64,000 bases of DNA from DATEAV01 sp964575425 (lineage in GTDB: Bacteria; Chloroflexota; Anaerolineae; Anaerolineales; E44-bin32). Each line of letters starts with the position of its first letter. Position 1 is the first letter of the stretch. Positions 44,226 through 53,013 of this stretch are shown piece after piece. The DNA lies in assembly GCA_964575425.1 (NCBI GenBank), contig CAZNRD010000012.1:1-64000 (forward strand), in the 5' to 3' direction. Both the position numbers and the translations under genes were made by a program. The notes under the pieces are model-generated. The model made no database searches. It was not told the origin of the DNA and saw only the letters and a list, made by a program, of their open reading frames with translations.

Positions 44226-45566
44226 ATGGTTGTGGCACAAGAGACCTGGAAGGACTACAGGCAGAAGAAGCATTCGAAGCCGCTGCCGCTCAAGGGCATC
44301 CGGGTGTTGGAGGTGTGCACTCTCTTGCTGGGTCCTTCGGGACCGGGCTTTCTGGCGAGGATGGGTGCCGAGGTGATCAAGTGCGAGATGCCGCCTCTGG
44401 GCGATACCCTGCGCAGCTTGGTGCCCTTTGGCTATTGGTTCAGGGAGCAGAGTACGTCATTCCTACGGCCCAATCCGAACAAGTACTGGCTGGGCCTTGA
44501 TCTGCACAAGCCCGAAGGTCAGGAGCTCTTTCGTCAGCTCGCCGCTAAGGCTGACATCATAGAAGAGAATCAGAGACCGGGGGTTATGGAACGGTGGAAT
44601 GTTGGCTACCGCCAGATCAGGGAGATCAATCCGCGCATCATCTACATCTCCAAGACGGGATTTGGGCAGTGGGGCCAGTATGCCTGGGAAAACCGGCCCA
44701 GCAACGATGGCGCGGCTCAGGCGATGTCTGGATACGCCTGGATGTCGAGCTTCCCCGGACAGCGGCCGCTCAAGAACCGGCTGTACATCTGCGACAGCTA
44801 CGGAGCACTGATGGGTGAAGTGGCGGTCCTAGCGGCTCTCCACTATCGGGAGAGGACCGGGAAGGGGCAGTTCATCGAGCTGTCGCAGAGCGAGAGCATC
44901 ATGCGGGTAATGTCCTGGGTCTGGCCCTACCAACAGCTCACGGGCAAGGGGGCCATGCCGGCAGGCAACCGCGACGTTTCGGTCTGTCCTGCCGACACGT
45001 TCCGCTGCGTTGATGACAGGTTTGTCGCGCTGGCCGCGCCCACTCCCGAGGAGTTCCGAGGCCTGTGCACTGCAATGGGCAGGCCGGAACTGGCGGACGA
45101 TCCCAGATACAAGGACCACCTCACCCGGCTGCAGGAGAGAAACGCGACCGCGATCCTGGGCCTCATTGCCGATTGGGTGAGGACCAAGACTCCTGAAGAG
45201 ATCGAAGCCCTGGCCGAGAAGCATGGCTTCGCGGCGTCTCGCGTCTACACCATCAAGGACGTGGTGGAGGATGAGCACTTCCGTGAACGCGGGTTCGTGA
45301 AGGAGGTGGACGATCCCCTCCTCGGTGAGTTCCTGGACTACGAGTTCCCTGTCATGATGTCCAAGACGCCTCCCAGGGTGACCTGGTCGATCCGACCGGT
45401 CGGCTTCGACAACGAGTACATCATGACGCATCTTCTGGGCAAGAGCGAAGATCAGATCCGGCAACTGTACGAGCGTGGCGCGTTGGGGAAGTGGGCACAG
45501 GTGCTGGGGCGCCGGCCGCCCTCCAGCTGGGATGGCAAGGCCGGGTTGATCCTGGCTAGGGACTGA
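44226..45566 (+). CDS. Class III CoA-transferase (CaiB/BaiF/Frc family)
   Basis: A 446-residue family III CoA-transferase that moves CoA between carboxylic acids. The conserved N-terminal GIRVLEVCTLLLGP and MGAEVIKCEMPPLGDTLR are present, and the catalytic aspartate is seen in LYICDSYGALMGE. The ALHYRERTGKGQFIELSQSE motif is standard. ATG after AAAGGG chosen over the TTG one codon earlier. It is followed closely by a second, related CoA-transferase, so they may form a hetero-oligomer of the BbsEF type. Confidence 0.92.
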   Translation: MVVAQETWKDYRQKKHSKPLPLKGIRVLEVCTLLLGPSGPGFLARMGAEVIKCEMPPLGDTLRSLVPFGYWFREQSTSFLRPNPNKYWLGLDLHKPEGQELFRQLAAKADIIEENQRPGVMERWNVGYRQIREINPRIIYISKTGFGQWGQYAWENRPSNDGAAQAMSGYAWMSSFPGQRPLKNRLYICDSYGALMGEVAVLAALHYRERTGKGQFIELSQSESIMRVMSWVWPYQQLTGKGAMPAGNRDVSVCPADTFRCVDDRFVALAAPTPEEFRGLCTAMGRPELADDPRYKDHLTRLQERNATAILGLIADWVRTKTPEEIEALAEKHGFAASRVYTIKDVVEDEHFRERGFVKEVDDPLLGEFLDYEFPVMMSKTPPRVTWSIRPVGFDNEYIMTHLLGKSEDQIRQLYERGALGKWAQVLGRRPPSSWDGKAGLILARD

Positions 45567-45602
45567 AGTCGGCTTCTCTTCGCGGCGGCAAGGATGACGC
45601 AG

Positions 45603-46934
45603 ATGGAAGAAAAGGCTTGGGCAGATTGGATCAGGGAGAGGGACGATCCGAGGATCGCACACGCAAGGCCCGAGGCTCTGGATGACGTCACCGTCCTGGA
45701 CTTGAGCTACAAGAGCTTCGCGGGATGCTACTGCTCCTCCATGCTGGCTGAGTTCGGGGCTGAGGTCTTGAGAGTGGAGCCACCCGAGGGGGATTTCCTC
45801 AGGACGTGCACTCCTTACGGGATACTGCACCGGGGCGAGGGTCTCAACTACCTCAGCGAGGGCAGGAACAAGTTCCACATCACCCTGAACCTGCATAAGC
45901 CGGAGGCCAGAGAGATGCTCAAATCCCTGGCGGCGCAGGCAGATGTGCTCATCGAGACCTTCCGACCCGGGGTCATGGATGCATGGGGAATTGGCTACGA
46001 AGCGTTGAAGGAGATCAACCCCAGGCTGATCTTTGCTTCGATCACGGCGTATGGCCAGTTCGGGCCCAAGAGCCTCAGTCAGATGCCGGACTACGACAGC
46101 ATCGTGCAGGCCCGATCCGGCGCCCAGTATGACACGGGGGAGATCATGCCGGAAGGCAAGAGCTACGATGACTGCCCCTGGGCTGTCCCCACCAAGGCTG
46201 GACCCTGGATAGGTTGGGCCACAGCGGGGACATTCATGGCAGTGGGGATCCTGGCTGCCTTGCATTGGAGGGATCTGACCGGAGAGGGGCAGGCGCTGGA
46301 TGTTGCTTCGGCTGAGGCCTACGCCTGCCTGGAGGACTGGGCTGCGGTGTGGTACCAGGGAGCAGGTGTCATCAATGAGCGCTTTGGCAACCTGAACGCC
46401 GCTGGATGGTTGTACTGCTTCGCGCCAACGAAGGACGGTGCTGTCTTCCTGGGTGCGCTGAGATTGGAAATGTGGCAGGCGTTTGCCGACATGCTGGGGA
46501 AGTGGGACGAGTGGGGTGCGGCGAGCTGGAGGGACCTGGCCTCGTTCACGCCCAAGGAGGAGCAACTGAAATGGGCGTCGCTGGTGTTTGCGGAAACCCG
46601 GAAGTACACCAACGAGGAATTGGTGGGCATGTCCGTGGAATATGCCAGGAAAGGCCGTCTGGCTCCCATTACCCCGGTGGTGGCCCCCGTCTGTGCTCCC
46701 GAGGAGACCATGCACGATGCGAACTGGCTGGAACGCGGCATTTTCGCTCCGGTTGAGGATCCCGCGTATGGCGAGATCATTGTCGCCCAGGCGCAACACA
46801 AGATGACCGAGACGCCCATCAGGACGAAGTGGGTGTGCCGAGCGGTGGGCCAAGACAATGAGCATATCTACCTCAAATACAAGGGCTTTGGCCCCCGCAG
46901 GCTGAAGGAGTTGAGGGAGGCCGGGATCATCTAG
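45603..46934 (+). CDS. Class III CoA-transferase family protein, catalytic Asp replaced
   Basis: About 443 residues, same fold as its upstream neighbour (VTVLDLSYKSFAGCYCSS, EFGAEVLRVEPPEGDFLR, AALHWRDLTGEGQALDVAS). At the position of the catalytic aspartate (counted back from the GILAAL helix) there is tryptophan in GPWIGWATAGTFMAVGIL, and no aspartate lies nearby. This suggests a non-catalytic partner subunit or a changed function. The second of two close ATGs has AAGGATG upstream and is used. Gap to the first gene is about 36 bases; one transcript is likely. Confidence 0.88.
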   Translation: MEEKAWADWIRERDDPRIAHARPEALDDVTVLDLSYKSFAGCYCSSMLAEFGAEVLRVEPPEGDFLRTCTPYGILHRGEGLNYLSEGRNKFHITLNLHKPEAREMLKSLAAQADVLIETFRPGVMDAWGIGYEALKEINPRLIFASITAYGQFGPKSLSQMPDYDSIVQARSGAQYDTGEIMPEGKSYDDCPWAVPTKAGPWIGWATAGTFMAVGILAALHWRDLTGEGQALDVASAEAYACLEDWAAVWYQGAGVINERFGNLNAAGWLYCFAPTKDGAVFLGALRLEMWQAFADMLGKWDEWGAASWRDLASFTPKEEQLKWASLVFAETRKYTNEELVGMSVEYARKGRLAPITPVVAPVCAPEETMHDANWLERGIFAPVEDPAYGEIIVAQAQHKMTETPIRTKWVCRAVGQDNEHIYLKYKGFGPRRLKELREAGII

Positions 46935-46965
46935 GCGACAAGAGTTGCCCGACAGGAGAACGGAC

Positions 46966-47121
46966 ATGTATTCAGGAGGGCATGCAGGCAGGGTATTGCG
47001 CATCAATCTCAGCAACAAGACATCGAGAGAAGAACCTTCTACACGCATCGCTTCTCGCGGTGTTCTGCGCCAATGCGAATCCCAATTGCCAGTCAGGGTA
47101 ATGCTATCCACAAGGTGTTAA
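46966..47121 (+). pseudogene. Truncated start of a second aldehyde:ferredoxin oxidoreductase gene
   Basis: A frame with a good ribosome site (AGGAGAAC) begins HAGRVLRINLSNKTSREEP, the classic N-terminus of AOR-family enzymes (GRVLRINL then T-x-x-E). After about residue 26 the match ends and the frame runs into TAA at 47119 after 51 codons. The expected GGRGL pterin motif never appears. The body of the gene was lost, probably by deletion or rearrangement joining this start to the thiolase region. It differs from the start of the intact AOR at 38154, so it was a different paralogue. Confidence 0.75.
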
Positions 47122-47205
47122 CTCGTGGTAGGCGAAGAGCCCAAGAGAGTTGGTACGATGCAGTCCGGAAGAGACTCCCGAAAAGCGCACTCGAAGGAGC
47201 TGGAC

Positions 47206-48396
47206 ATGTTCACCAATGCATATGTTCCCTACAAAGGATACTGGTGTTCCCCTTTTTGCCGTTGGCAGGGGTCGCTGCAGAATCAGAATTCCACAGAACT
47301 GGCTGCTGCCGCGGCGAAACGGTTCTTTGAATTGCGCGGGATCACGCCTGACATCTTCGATGGTATCGTCTACGGCGCGACCATTCCGCAGCCGCAGTGG
47401 TTCTATGATGCCCCCCATCTTGCCACGCTGATGGGCAATCCAAAGATCAGTGGGCCCCGGATCGCCCAGGCGTGCGCTACCTCCACGGTCTGCCTCCATT
47501 ACGCCGCGTCCTGCATCGAGGTGGGAGGCAGCATTAATGTGCTGGTGGTCACCGCTGACCGAACATCGAATTGCCCAAACATCCTCTGGCCGAACCCTTC
47601 GGGTCCCGGCGGAAAGCCGCATTTCGAGAGCTGGATGATCGACGGTTTCAACTTGGATCCTATTGCTGAGACTGGCCCGTTGGGTACAGCCAACAACGTC
47701 GCCAAGAAGCACGGCATCACACGGGAAGAATCCGACGCCCTGGTTCTCAGCCGATACAACAAGTACACGGAGTCGACGGCAGAGGGCCGCAAGTTTCAGA
47801 AACGCTATATGCTTCCCCTGGAAGTCAGGCTTTCCAAGAAACAGTCCATCATTGTGGAAGAGGATGAAGGGATTATCCCCTGCACCGCCGAGGGCCTGGC
47901 AGAGCTAAAGACCGTGTCCCCAGATTCCATCCTGACCTTCGCCGCCCAGACCCATCCGGCGGATGGAAACGCTGGCATGATTGTCGCCACAAAGGAGAAA
48001 GCGGATGAGATCTCCGCCGACAGGTCCGTGACCATCCGGATTGTCTCCTACGGATTCGCGCGTGCCGAAAAGGCATACATGCCTGAGGCACCCATCCCAG
48101 CAGCGATGCAGGCTTTGGCAAAGGCGGGGATAGCGGCGTCTGATCTTGCGGCGCTCAAAACCCATAACCCGTTCTCCGTTAACGATATCGTCATGAGAAG
48201 AGAGTTGGGGATCGATGACAAGATATTCAACAATTACGGATGCTCTCTGATCTATGGACACCCCCAAGGGCCCACTGTCATGAGGTTGACCATTGAACTG
48301 ATCGAGGAGCTGGTTCTGAAAGGCGGCGGTTATGGACTGGTGGCCGGTTGTGCCGCGGGCGATTCAGGAGCCGCCCTGGCTATCAAGGTCAACTAG
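47206..48396 (+). CDS. Thiolase family protein (acyl-CoA acetyltransferase-like)
   Basis: A 396-residue thiolase fold. The nucleophilic cysteine is Cys90 in QACATSTVCL. The C-terminal motifs are altered: KTHNPFSVND in place of NEAFA, YGHPQGPTVMR in place of GGHPxGxxG, and GCAAGDSGAA in place of CxGGGxG; the last still has the cysteine. Such changes fit the SCP-x/BbsB-like branch that cleaves branched or aromatic 3-oxoacyl-CoA. AAGGAG lies seven bases before this ATG. With the CoA-transferase pair and the hydratase/dehydrogenase fusion it makes a beta-oxidation set. Confidence 0.87.
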   Translation: MFTNAYVPYKGYWCSPFCRWQGSLQNQNSTELAAAAAKRFFELRGITPDIFDGIVYGATIPQPQWFYDAPHLATLMGNPKISGPRIAQACATSTVCLHYAASCIEVGGSINVLVVTADRTSNCPNILWPNPSGPGGKPHFESWMIDGFNLDPIAETGPLGTANNVAKKHGITREESDALVLSRYNKYTESTAEGRKFQKRYMLPLEVRLSKKQSIIVEEDEGIIPCTAEGLAELKTVSPDSILTFAAQTHPADGNAGMIVATKEKADEISADRSVTIRIVSYGFARAEKAYMPEAPIPAAMQALAKAGIAASDLAALKTHNPFSVNDIVMRRELGIDDKIFNNYGCSLIYGHPQGPTVMRLTIELIEELVLKGGGYGLVAGCAAGDSGAALAIKVN

Positions 48397-48530
48397 TCGC
48401 GCTCTTGATCGAGGGTCCGGGTTAACGTATCTTGAACAGGGCAACTGAGAAAGACGCCCTGTCCCATGCAGGCGGGACTTTGCACAACGGAATTGCCGAA
48501 ACCAACACCCACGATAGCAGGAGGTATGTC

Positions 48531-50453
48531 ATGCACATCAAGAAGGTTGGGGTCGTCGGTTGTGGGTTGATGGGGTCGGGTATCGCGCAGACGGCGGCAG
48601 AAGGTGGATTCGCGACGATTGTGCGCGAGCCGACCCAGGAACTGCTGGACAGGGGGCTGGAACGCATTCGCAGCTTCCTGGCGAAGGGCGTGGACAAGGG
48701 CAAGATGTCGCCTGAGCGCCGCGAGGAGGTGTGGGGGCGCATCGAGGGGACGACGAATCTGCAGAATCTGTCAGACTGCGATCTTGTGATCGAAGCCATC
48801 ACCGAGGAGCGTGAGGCAAAGAAAGCGCTGTTCGCGGAGCTCGACAAGATCTGCAAGCCCGGCGCGATCTTCGCCACCAACACGTCGTCGTTCCGCGTGG
48901 CGGAAATCGCGGCGGCGACGAAGCGCCCGAGCCTAGTTGGCGGGTTACACTATTTCTTTCCGCCGGTCATCAACAGACTGCTGGAAGTCATCCGTGCGAA
49001 AGACACCGCGCCCGAAGTCATCGAGACGCTACTGAACTTCGGTCGCCTGACCGGCAAGTTGCCGATCCTTGTTCTTGATTCGCCGGGATTTGCCATCAAT
49101 CGTTTCTTCATTGCATGGTACAACGAAGCCATTCGTCTGCTGGACGAAGGCGTGGCAAACATCCCGACGATTGACGCCGCGGCGCGCGAGACGTTCGGAG
49201 TCAGCATGGGACCGTACGAGCTGATCAATGTGTCGGGGGTGCCCCTCGCGTATCACGCCGCGGTTTCGCTCAGCGAATCGGTGGGCGAGTTCTACAAGCC
49301 GGCGACGCATCTGCGCGAGCTGTTCGAGTCGGGCGGATTGTGGGACCTGTCGGGCGACGTGGATCCGGCGCGGAAGCAGGCTGTTGCGGATCGATTGCTG
49401 GGCGTGGTATGCGGCGTAGCGGCACGTGTCGTCGAAGAAGGCGTGGCGACGGTGGAGGATGTGGATCGCGGCGCGACGATTGGCCTGCGCTGGACGAAGG
49501 GGCCATTCGCCCTCATGAATGGCCTGGGTCTCAGACGCGCCTTGACGTTGATGAAACCCATCGAGGAGAAGCATCCGGGTTTCATCCCCCGCTTGATGAA
49601 GAAGCAAGCAGCGAGCGGCAAGCCCTGGACTTTGCGGGGCGTTCGCCTATCCGTTGACGGCGCGATTGCCCACATCACGATGAGCCGCCCTGAGGCGATG
49701 AACGCGCTGAACACCGAAGTGCTGCACGAGCTGAAGGACGCGCTGGCGCAGGTGCGCGCGAATCGCGCGGTGCGGGTCGTCATCCTTTCCGGCGAAGGCA
49801 ACGCGTTCATCTCCGGCGCGGACATCAAGGAGATGCAGGCGCTGGCAGCCAAACCCGCCGCGATCCGGGCATTCACCGAGTTCGGGCAGGCAGTGCTGCG
49901 CGACATCGAGACCCTGCCCCAACCAGTCATCGCCGCCATCAACGGCTTTGCGCTCGGCGGCGGACTGGAGCTCGCGCTCGCATGCGACATCCGCATCGCC
50001 TCGTCGGAGGCGCGCTTTGGCTTTCCGGAAGTCGGCCTGGGTATTCTCCCCGGTTTGGGCGGCACGCAGCGCACGACGCGATTGGCGGGACGGGGCGCCG
50101 CCGCAGAGCTCATATTCAGCGGCGATGTGATCGGTGCCGAAGAAGCCGCGCGTATGGGTCTGCTGAATCGCGTCGTGGCGCCAGCGCAGTTGATGGAGAC
50201 GGCGCGTGAGATGGCGGATCGCATTGCGTCGCGTGCGCCGCTCGCGGTCGCTAGAGCCAAAGTTGCGATTCTGGCAGCGCAGCAGTTGCCGCTCGACAAG
50301 GGGCTGGCGTTCGAACTGGAGCGGGCGTGCGAAGTGATGACAACGCCGGATCGCGTCGAGGGGATGCGAGCGTTCGTCGAAAGGCGGAAGCCCGTCTTCA
50401 CGGGGCAGGAAGCGCCCCCGCCGCGGCCGGCCAAGCGCAAGACGAGACGCTAG
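48531..50453 (+). CDS. 3-Hydroxyacyl-CoA dehydrogenase/enoyl-CoA hydratase fusion
   Basis: A 640-residue bifunctional protein. The dehydrogenase is N-terminal (NAD loop VVGCGLMGSGIAQ, His in GLHYFFPP, two C-terminal helical domains to about residue 380) and the crotonase domain C-terminal (about 385-640: ISGADIKEMQ oxyanion loop, LGGGLELALAC and FGFPEVGLG each with a catalytic glutamate). This order is the reverse of FadB/FadJ and matches archaeal and some anaerobe fusions. AGGAGG precedes the ATG. It ends in a basic tail (PPPRPAKRKTRR). Catalyses two consecutive beta-oxidation steps. Confidence 0.93.
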   Translation: MHIKKVGVVGCGLMGSGIAQTAAEGGFATIVREPTQELLDRGLERIRSFLAKGVDKGKMSPERREEVWGRIEGTTNLQNLSDCDLVIEAITEEREAKKALFAELDKICKPGAIFATNTSSFRVAEIAAATKRPSLVGGLHYFFPPVINRLLEVIRAKDTAPEVIETLLNFGRLTGKLPILVLDSPGFAINRFFIAWYNEAIRLLDEGVANIPTIDAAARETFGVSMGPYELINVSGVPLAYHAAVSLSESVGEFYKPATHLRELFESGGLWDLSGDVDPARKQAVADRLLGVVCGVAARVVEEGVATVEDVDRGATIGLRWTKGPFALMNGLGLRRALTLMKPIEEKHPGFIPRLMKKQAASGKPWTLRGVRLSVDGAIAHITMSRPEAMNALNTEVLHELKDALAQVRANRAVRVVILSGEGNAFISGADIKEMQALAAKPAAIRAFTEFGQAVLRDIETLPQPVIAAINGFALGGGLELALACDIRIASSEARFGFPEVGLGILPGLGGTQRTTRLAGRGAAAELIFSGDVIGAEEAARMGLLNRVVAPAQLMETAREMADRIASRAPLAVARAKVAILAAQQLPLDKGLAFELERACEVMTTPDRVEGMRAFVERRKPVFTGQEAPPPRPAKRKTRR

Positions 50454-50493
50454 ATCCGGGTCGGCACATCGGGGAGTGAATTCCGCGCGCGCC

Positions 50494-50519
50494 GCCCCGT
50501 TGCCAGGCGGCGACGGGGC
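50494..50519 (+). terminator. Hairpin between the fusion gene and the acyl-CoA synthetase
   Basis: GCCCCGT pairs with ACGGGGC around an inner GCC/GGC. No T-run follows, so it is either a weak terminator or an mRNA stability element. Confidence 0.3.
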
Positions 50520-50557
50520 ACCTGCTTGTCGAGAACATGCACGAGGATTGAACCACA

Positions 50558-52663
50558 ATGCCCGCTTCTTTGCATGAGATCTTCGAATCGCGCTCGGTGG
50601 CGGTCGTCGGTGCATCAAGGGATCCGTTCAAGGCGGGGCACCAGGTTGTGCGAACGCTGCTTGCCGCCGGATACTTGGGCAGGATCTATCCGGTCAATCG
50701 CAACGAAGAGGAGATCCTGGGTCTGCCGTGCTATGGTTCCATCGCCGAGATCGGAGAACCGCTCGATCTCATCGTGGTCAGTCTGCCGGGCAAGGCGGTC
50801 ATCACCTTGATGGAAGAAGCCGAACAGCGCGGCGATGTCAAAGGCGTTGTGGTGCTCTCCGCCGGATTTGCCGAGACTGGGATCCCGGAGAACGTCGAGG
50901 CGCAGCGGCAGCTTGCCGAGATCGCCCGGCGCTCCGGTATCCGGGTGTTCGGGCCGAACTGCATCGGGATCATGAACCCGGACCTGAAACTCGTCACCGG
51001 TTTCCATCCTGGGATCAGCCTCATTCCCGGCAGCCTCGGCTACGTGACGCAGAGCGGCGCGCTGGGCGGAACGCTCGTGACGATGGCTCTCAGTCAGCCC
51101 AGGCCGTTGGGGTTTGCGCGTTTCGCTCACGTTGGCAACATGTGCGATGTGTCGAACCTGGAACTGATCGAAGAGTACGGCAAGGATCCCAGGATTGAGG
51201 TGATTTTGGTCTATCTCGAAGGGGTCAAGGACGGTCGCGAGTTGGTGCGGGTTGCGGGCCGGGTGACTAGGAACAAACCGGTGCTCGTGCTCAAAGTGGG
51301 CCGCACCGAGATCGGCTCCAAGGCAGCGCTCTCGCACACCGGCACGCTCGCCGGTACGGATGCGGTGTACAGCGGCGCGTTCAGGCAATGCGGCGTTGTG
51401 CGCGCCAGCACGATGCACGATTTGATCGCCGGCGCAAAAGCGATTGCGATGTTGCCCAAACCGCGCGGCAATCGGGTTTGCATCCTCACCGAAGCCGGCG
51501 GCCTGGGCGTCGTGAGTATGGATGAGGTGGAAGCCGGCGGCGTGTTGGAACTCGCGCCGATGAGCCAGGAGACGTGCCAGAGACTGACGGCCCTATTGCC
51601 GCCGATGGCGATGGTCTGCAAACCGAACGGGTACGTGGACATGACCGCCGCGGCCATGGCGAGGGAATTCGGCGAGGCGATGCGCCTCGTCTTGTCCGAT
51701 CCAAGTGTGGATATGGTTGTGTTGAACAGCATTCCGCCGACGTTCCTGCCCGCGATGGATGTCGCGCAAGCTATCGTGCCGGTCGTCAGGGAATTCAGCA
51801 AGCCGGTCGCGACGTGTTTCACGGTCGGTCAGGCCATGGCGGAGACGCGCCGCTATCTCGAAGAGAACGGCATCCCCACCTTCGAGACACCCGATTCCGC
51901 CGTGCGCGCGCTGGCGATCCTGACGCAGGCAACATTCCGCGTGAGCCATGCCCTTGTCGATGTGCCTGCTGCTCGTCACCCGATTCTCGATCGCGCTGTT
52001 CTCGAAGGGCGCCATCTCCTGGAGCCCGAGGCGCTCGATTTCCTCAGCGACCATGGCATCGCGGTGATGCCGCACGTCTTGGCGCGAACCCGGGAAGAGG
52101 CGCAACGCGCCGCGATGGAAATGAACAGCCCCGTGGTGCTCAAGGTCGTATCCCCCCAGGTCATTCACAAGAGTGACGTCGGCGGTGTCAGGATCAATCT
52201 CCAGGGCAGCGAGGCGGTGGGCCAGGGTCATGACGAATTGCTGAAGGACGTGAAGCGCGCCGTGCCCGCGGCAGATATCCGCGGCGTGCTGGTCGTGCCG
52301 ATGGCGCAGCCGGGCACCGAGTTGATCGTCGGAATGGTGCGCGACGCACAGTTCGGTCCAACGATCATGTTCGGCATGGGTGGGGTGTTTGTGGAAGTGT
52401 TTCAGGATGTGAGTTTCCGCATCGCGCCGTTTGATGGAGAGGTCGCGCGGGACATGATCAGCGAGACCAGGGGCCATCGCGTGCTGCAGGGCATGCGCGG
52501 CGAGAAACCGAAGGATATCGCGAGTCTGGCGGACCTGTTAGTGCAAATATCCCAGTTGGCCGCACGGTATCCGCAGATCAAGGAAATCGATCTGAATCCA
52601 GTTCGGGTCTATGAATGCGGATATTGCATTTTGGACGCGCGCATCTTGCTGGAGGCGGAATAG
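50558..52663 (+). CDS. ADP-forming acyl/acetyl-CoA synthetase (fused alpha-beta)
   Basis: A 701-residue NDP-forming acyl-CoA synthetase: CoA-binding domain (about 5-130, VAVVGASRDPFKAG), ligase domain (about 145-440, with the phosphorylated His260 in ALSHTGTLAG) and an ATP-grasp domain (about 470-700, KVVSPQVIHKSDVGGVRI). It makes ATP from an acyl-CoA and ADP and is typical of anaerobes that gain energy at this step. Downstream of the beta-oxidation genes it would recover the thioester energy as ATP. Gap of 104 bases from the fusion gene. Confidence 0.93.
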   Translation: MPASLHEIFESRSVAVVGASRDPFKAGHQVVRTLLAAGYLGRIYPVNRNEEEILGLPCYGSIAEIGEPLDLIVVSLPGKAVITLMEEAEQRGDVKGVVVLSAGFAETGIPENVEAQRQLAEIARRSGIRVFGPNCIGIMNPDLKLVTGFHPGISLIPGSLGYVTQSGALGGTLVTMALSQPRPLGFARFAHVGNMCDVSNLELIEEYGKDPRIEVILVYLEGVKDGRELVRVAGRVTRNKPVLVLKVGRTEIGSKAALSHTGTLAGTDAVYSGAFRQCGVVRASTMHDLIAGAKAIAMLPKPRGNRVCILTEAGGLGVVSMDEVEAGGVLELAPMSQETCQRLTALLPPMAMVCKPNGYVDMTAAAMAREFGEAMRLVLSDPSVDMVVLNSIPPTFLPAMDVAQAIVPVVREFSKPVATCFTVGQAMAETRRYLEENGIPTFETPDSAVRALAILTQATFRVSHALVDVPAARHPILDRAVLEGRHLLEPEALDFLSDHGIAVMPHVLARTREEAQRAAMEMNSPVVLKVVSPQVIHKSDVGGVRINLQGSEAVGQGHDELLKDVKRAVPAADIRGVLVVPMAQPGTELIVGMVRDAQFGPTIMFGMGGVFVEVFQDVSFRIAPFDGEVARDMISETRGHRVLQGMRGEKPKDIASLADLLVQISQLAARYPQIKEIDLNPVRVYECGYCILDARILLEAE

Positions 52664-53013
52664 GCAGGTTGGTGCATTCGAAAACGCAGCCGCAGAGGAG
52701 TCCTTGAGGAGACATGCCCTGATGTCGTCGTCGCCGTGCGCCTGGCGCGGCGATAGCCCCTGCCGGGCGACGGCATCCGTTGGCTGGCAAGGGGCACGCC
52801 TGTCTGCGGCGGAGTGGGCCCCAGGGAATCGTGGGTAAGCGCGCCGGCCGCATTGGGCAGGATCTGCGCCCTTCACACACCGGGAATGCTCGGCCATGTC
52901 CCTCTCGACGCCGAAGGCCATGCCGCCGGGCTTTGCGGAAGGGCCTTCTCATGATATATGTGACAAAGCCGCCAGCCGATGACCGATGAGGCTGCCGCCC
53001 TCCTGGATGGAAC
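52664..53013. other. 350-base gap before the TetR gene
   Basis: No gene. A strong ribosome site (GAGGAGAC) precedes ATG-CCC-TGA near 52714, which may be a relic of a gene start. No consensus promoter was found for the TetR gene. Confidence 0.35.

Noticed and set aside
44829..47111. 760-codon minus-strand frame opposite the CoA-transferases
   Set aside because: Antisense to two well-supported genes; no motif or ribosome site.
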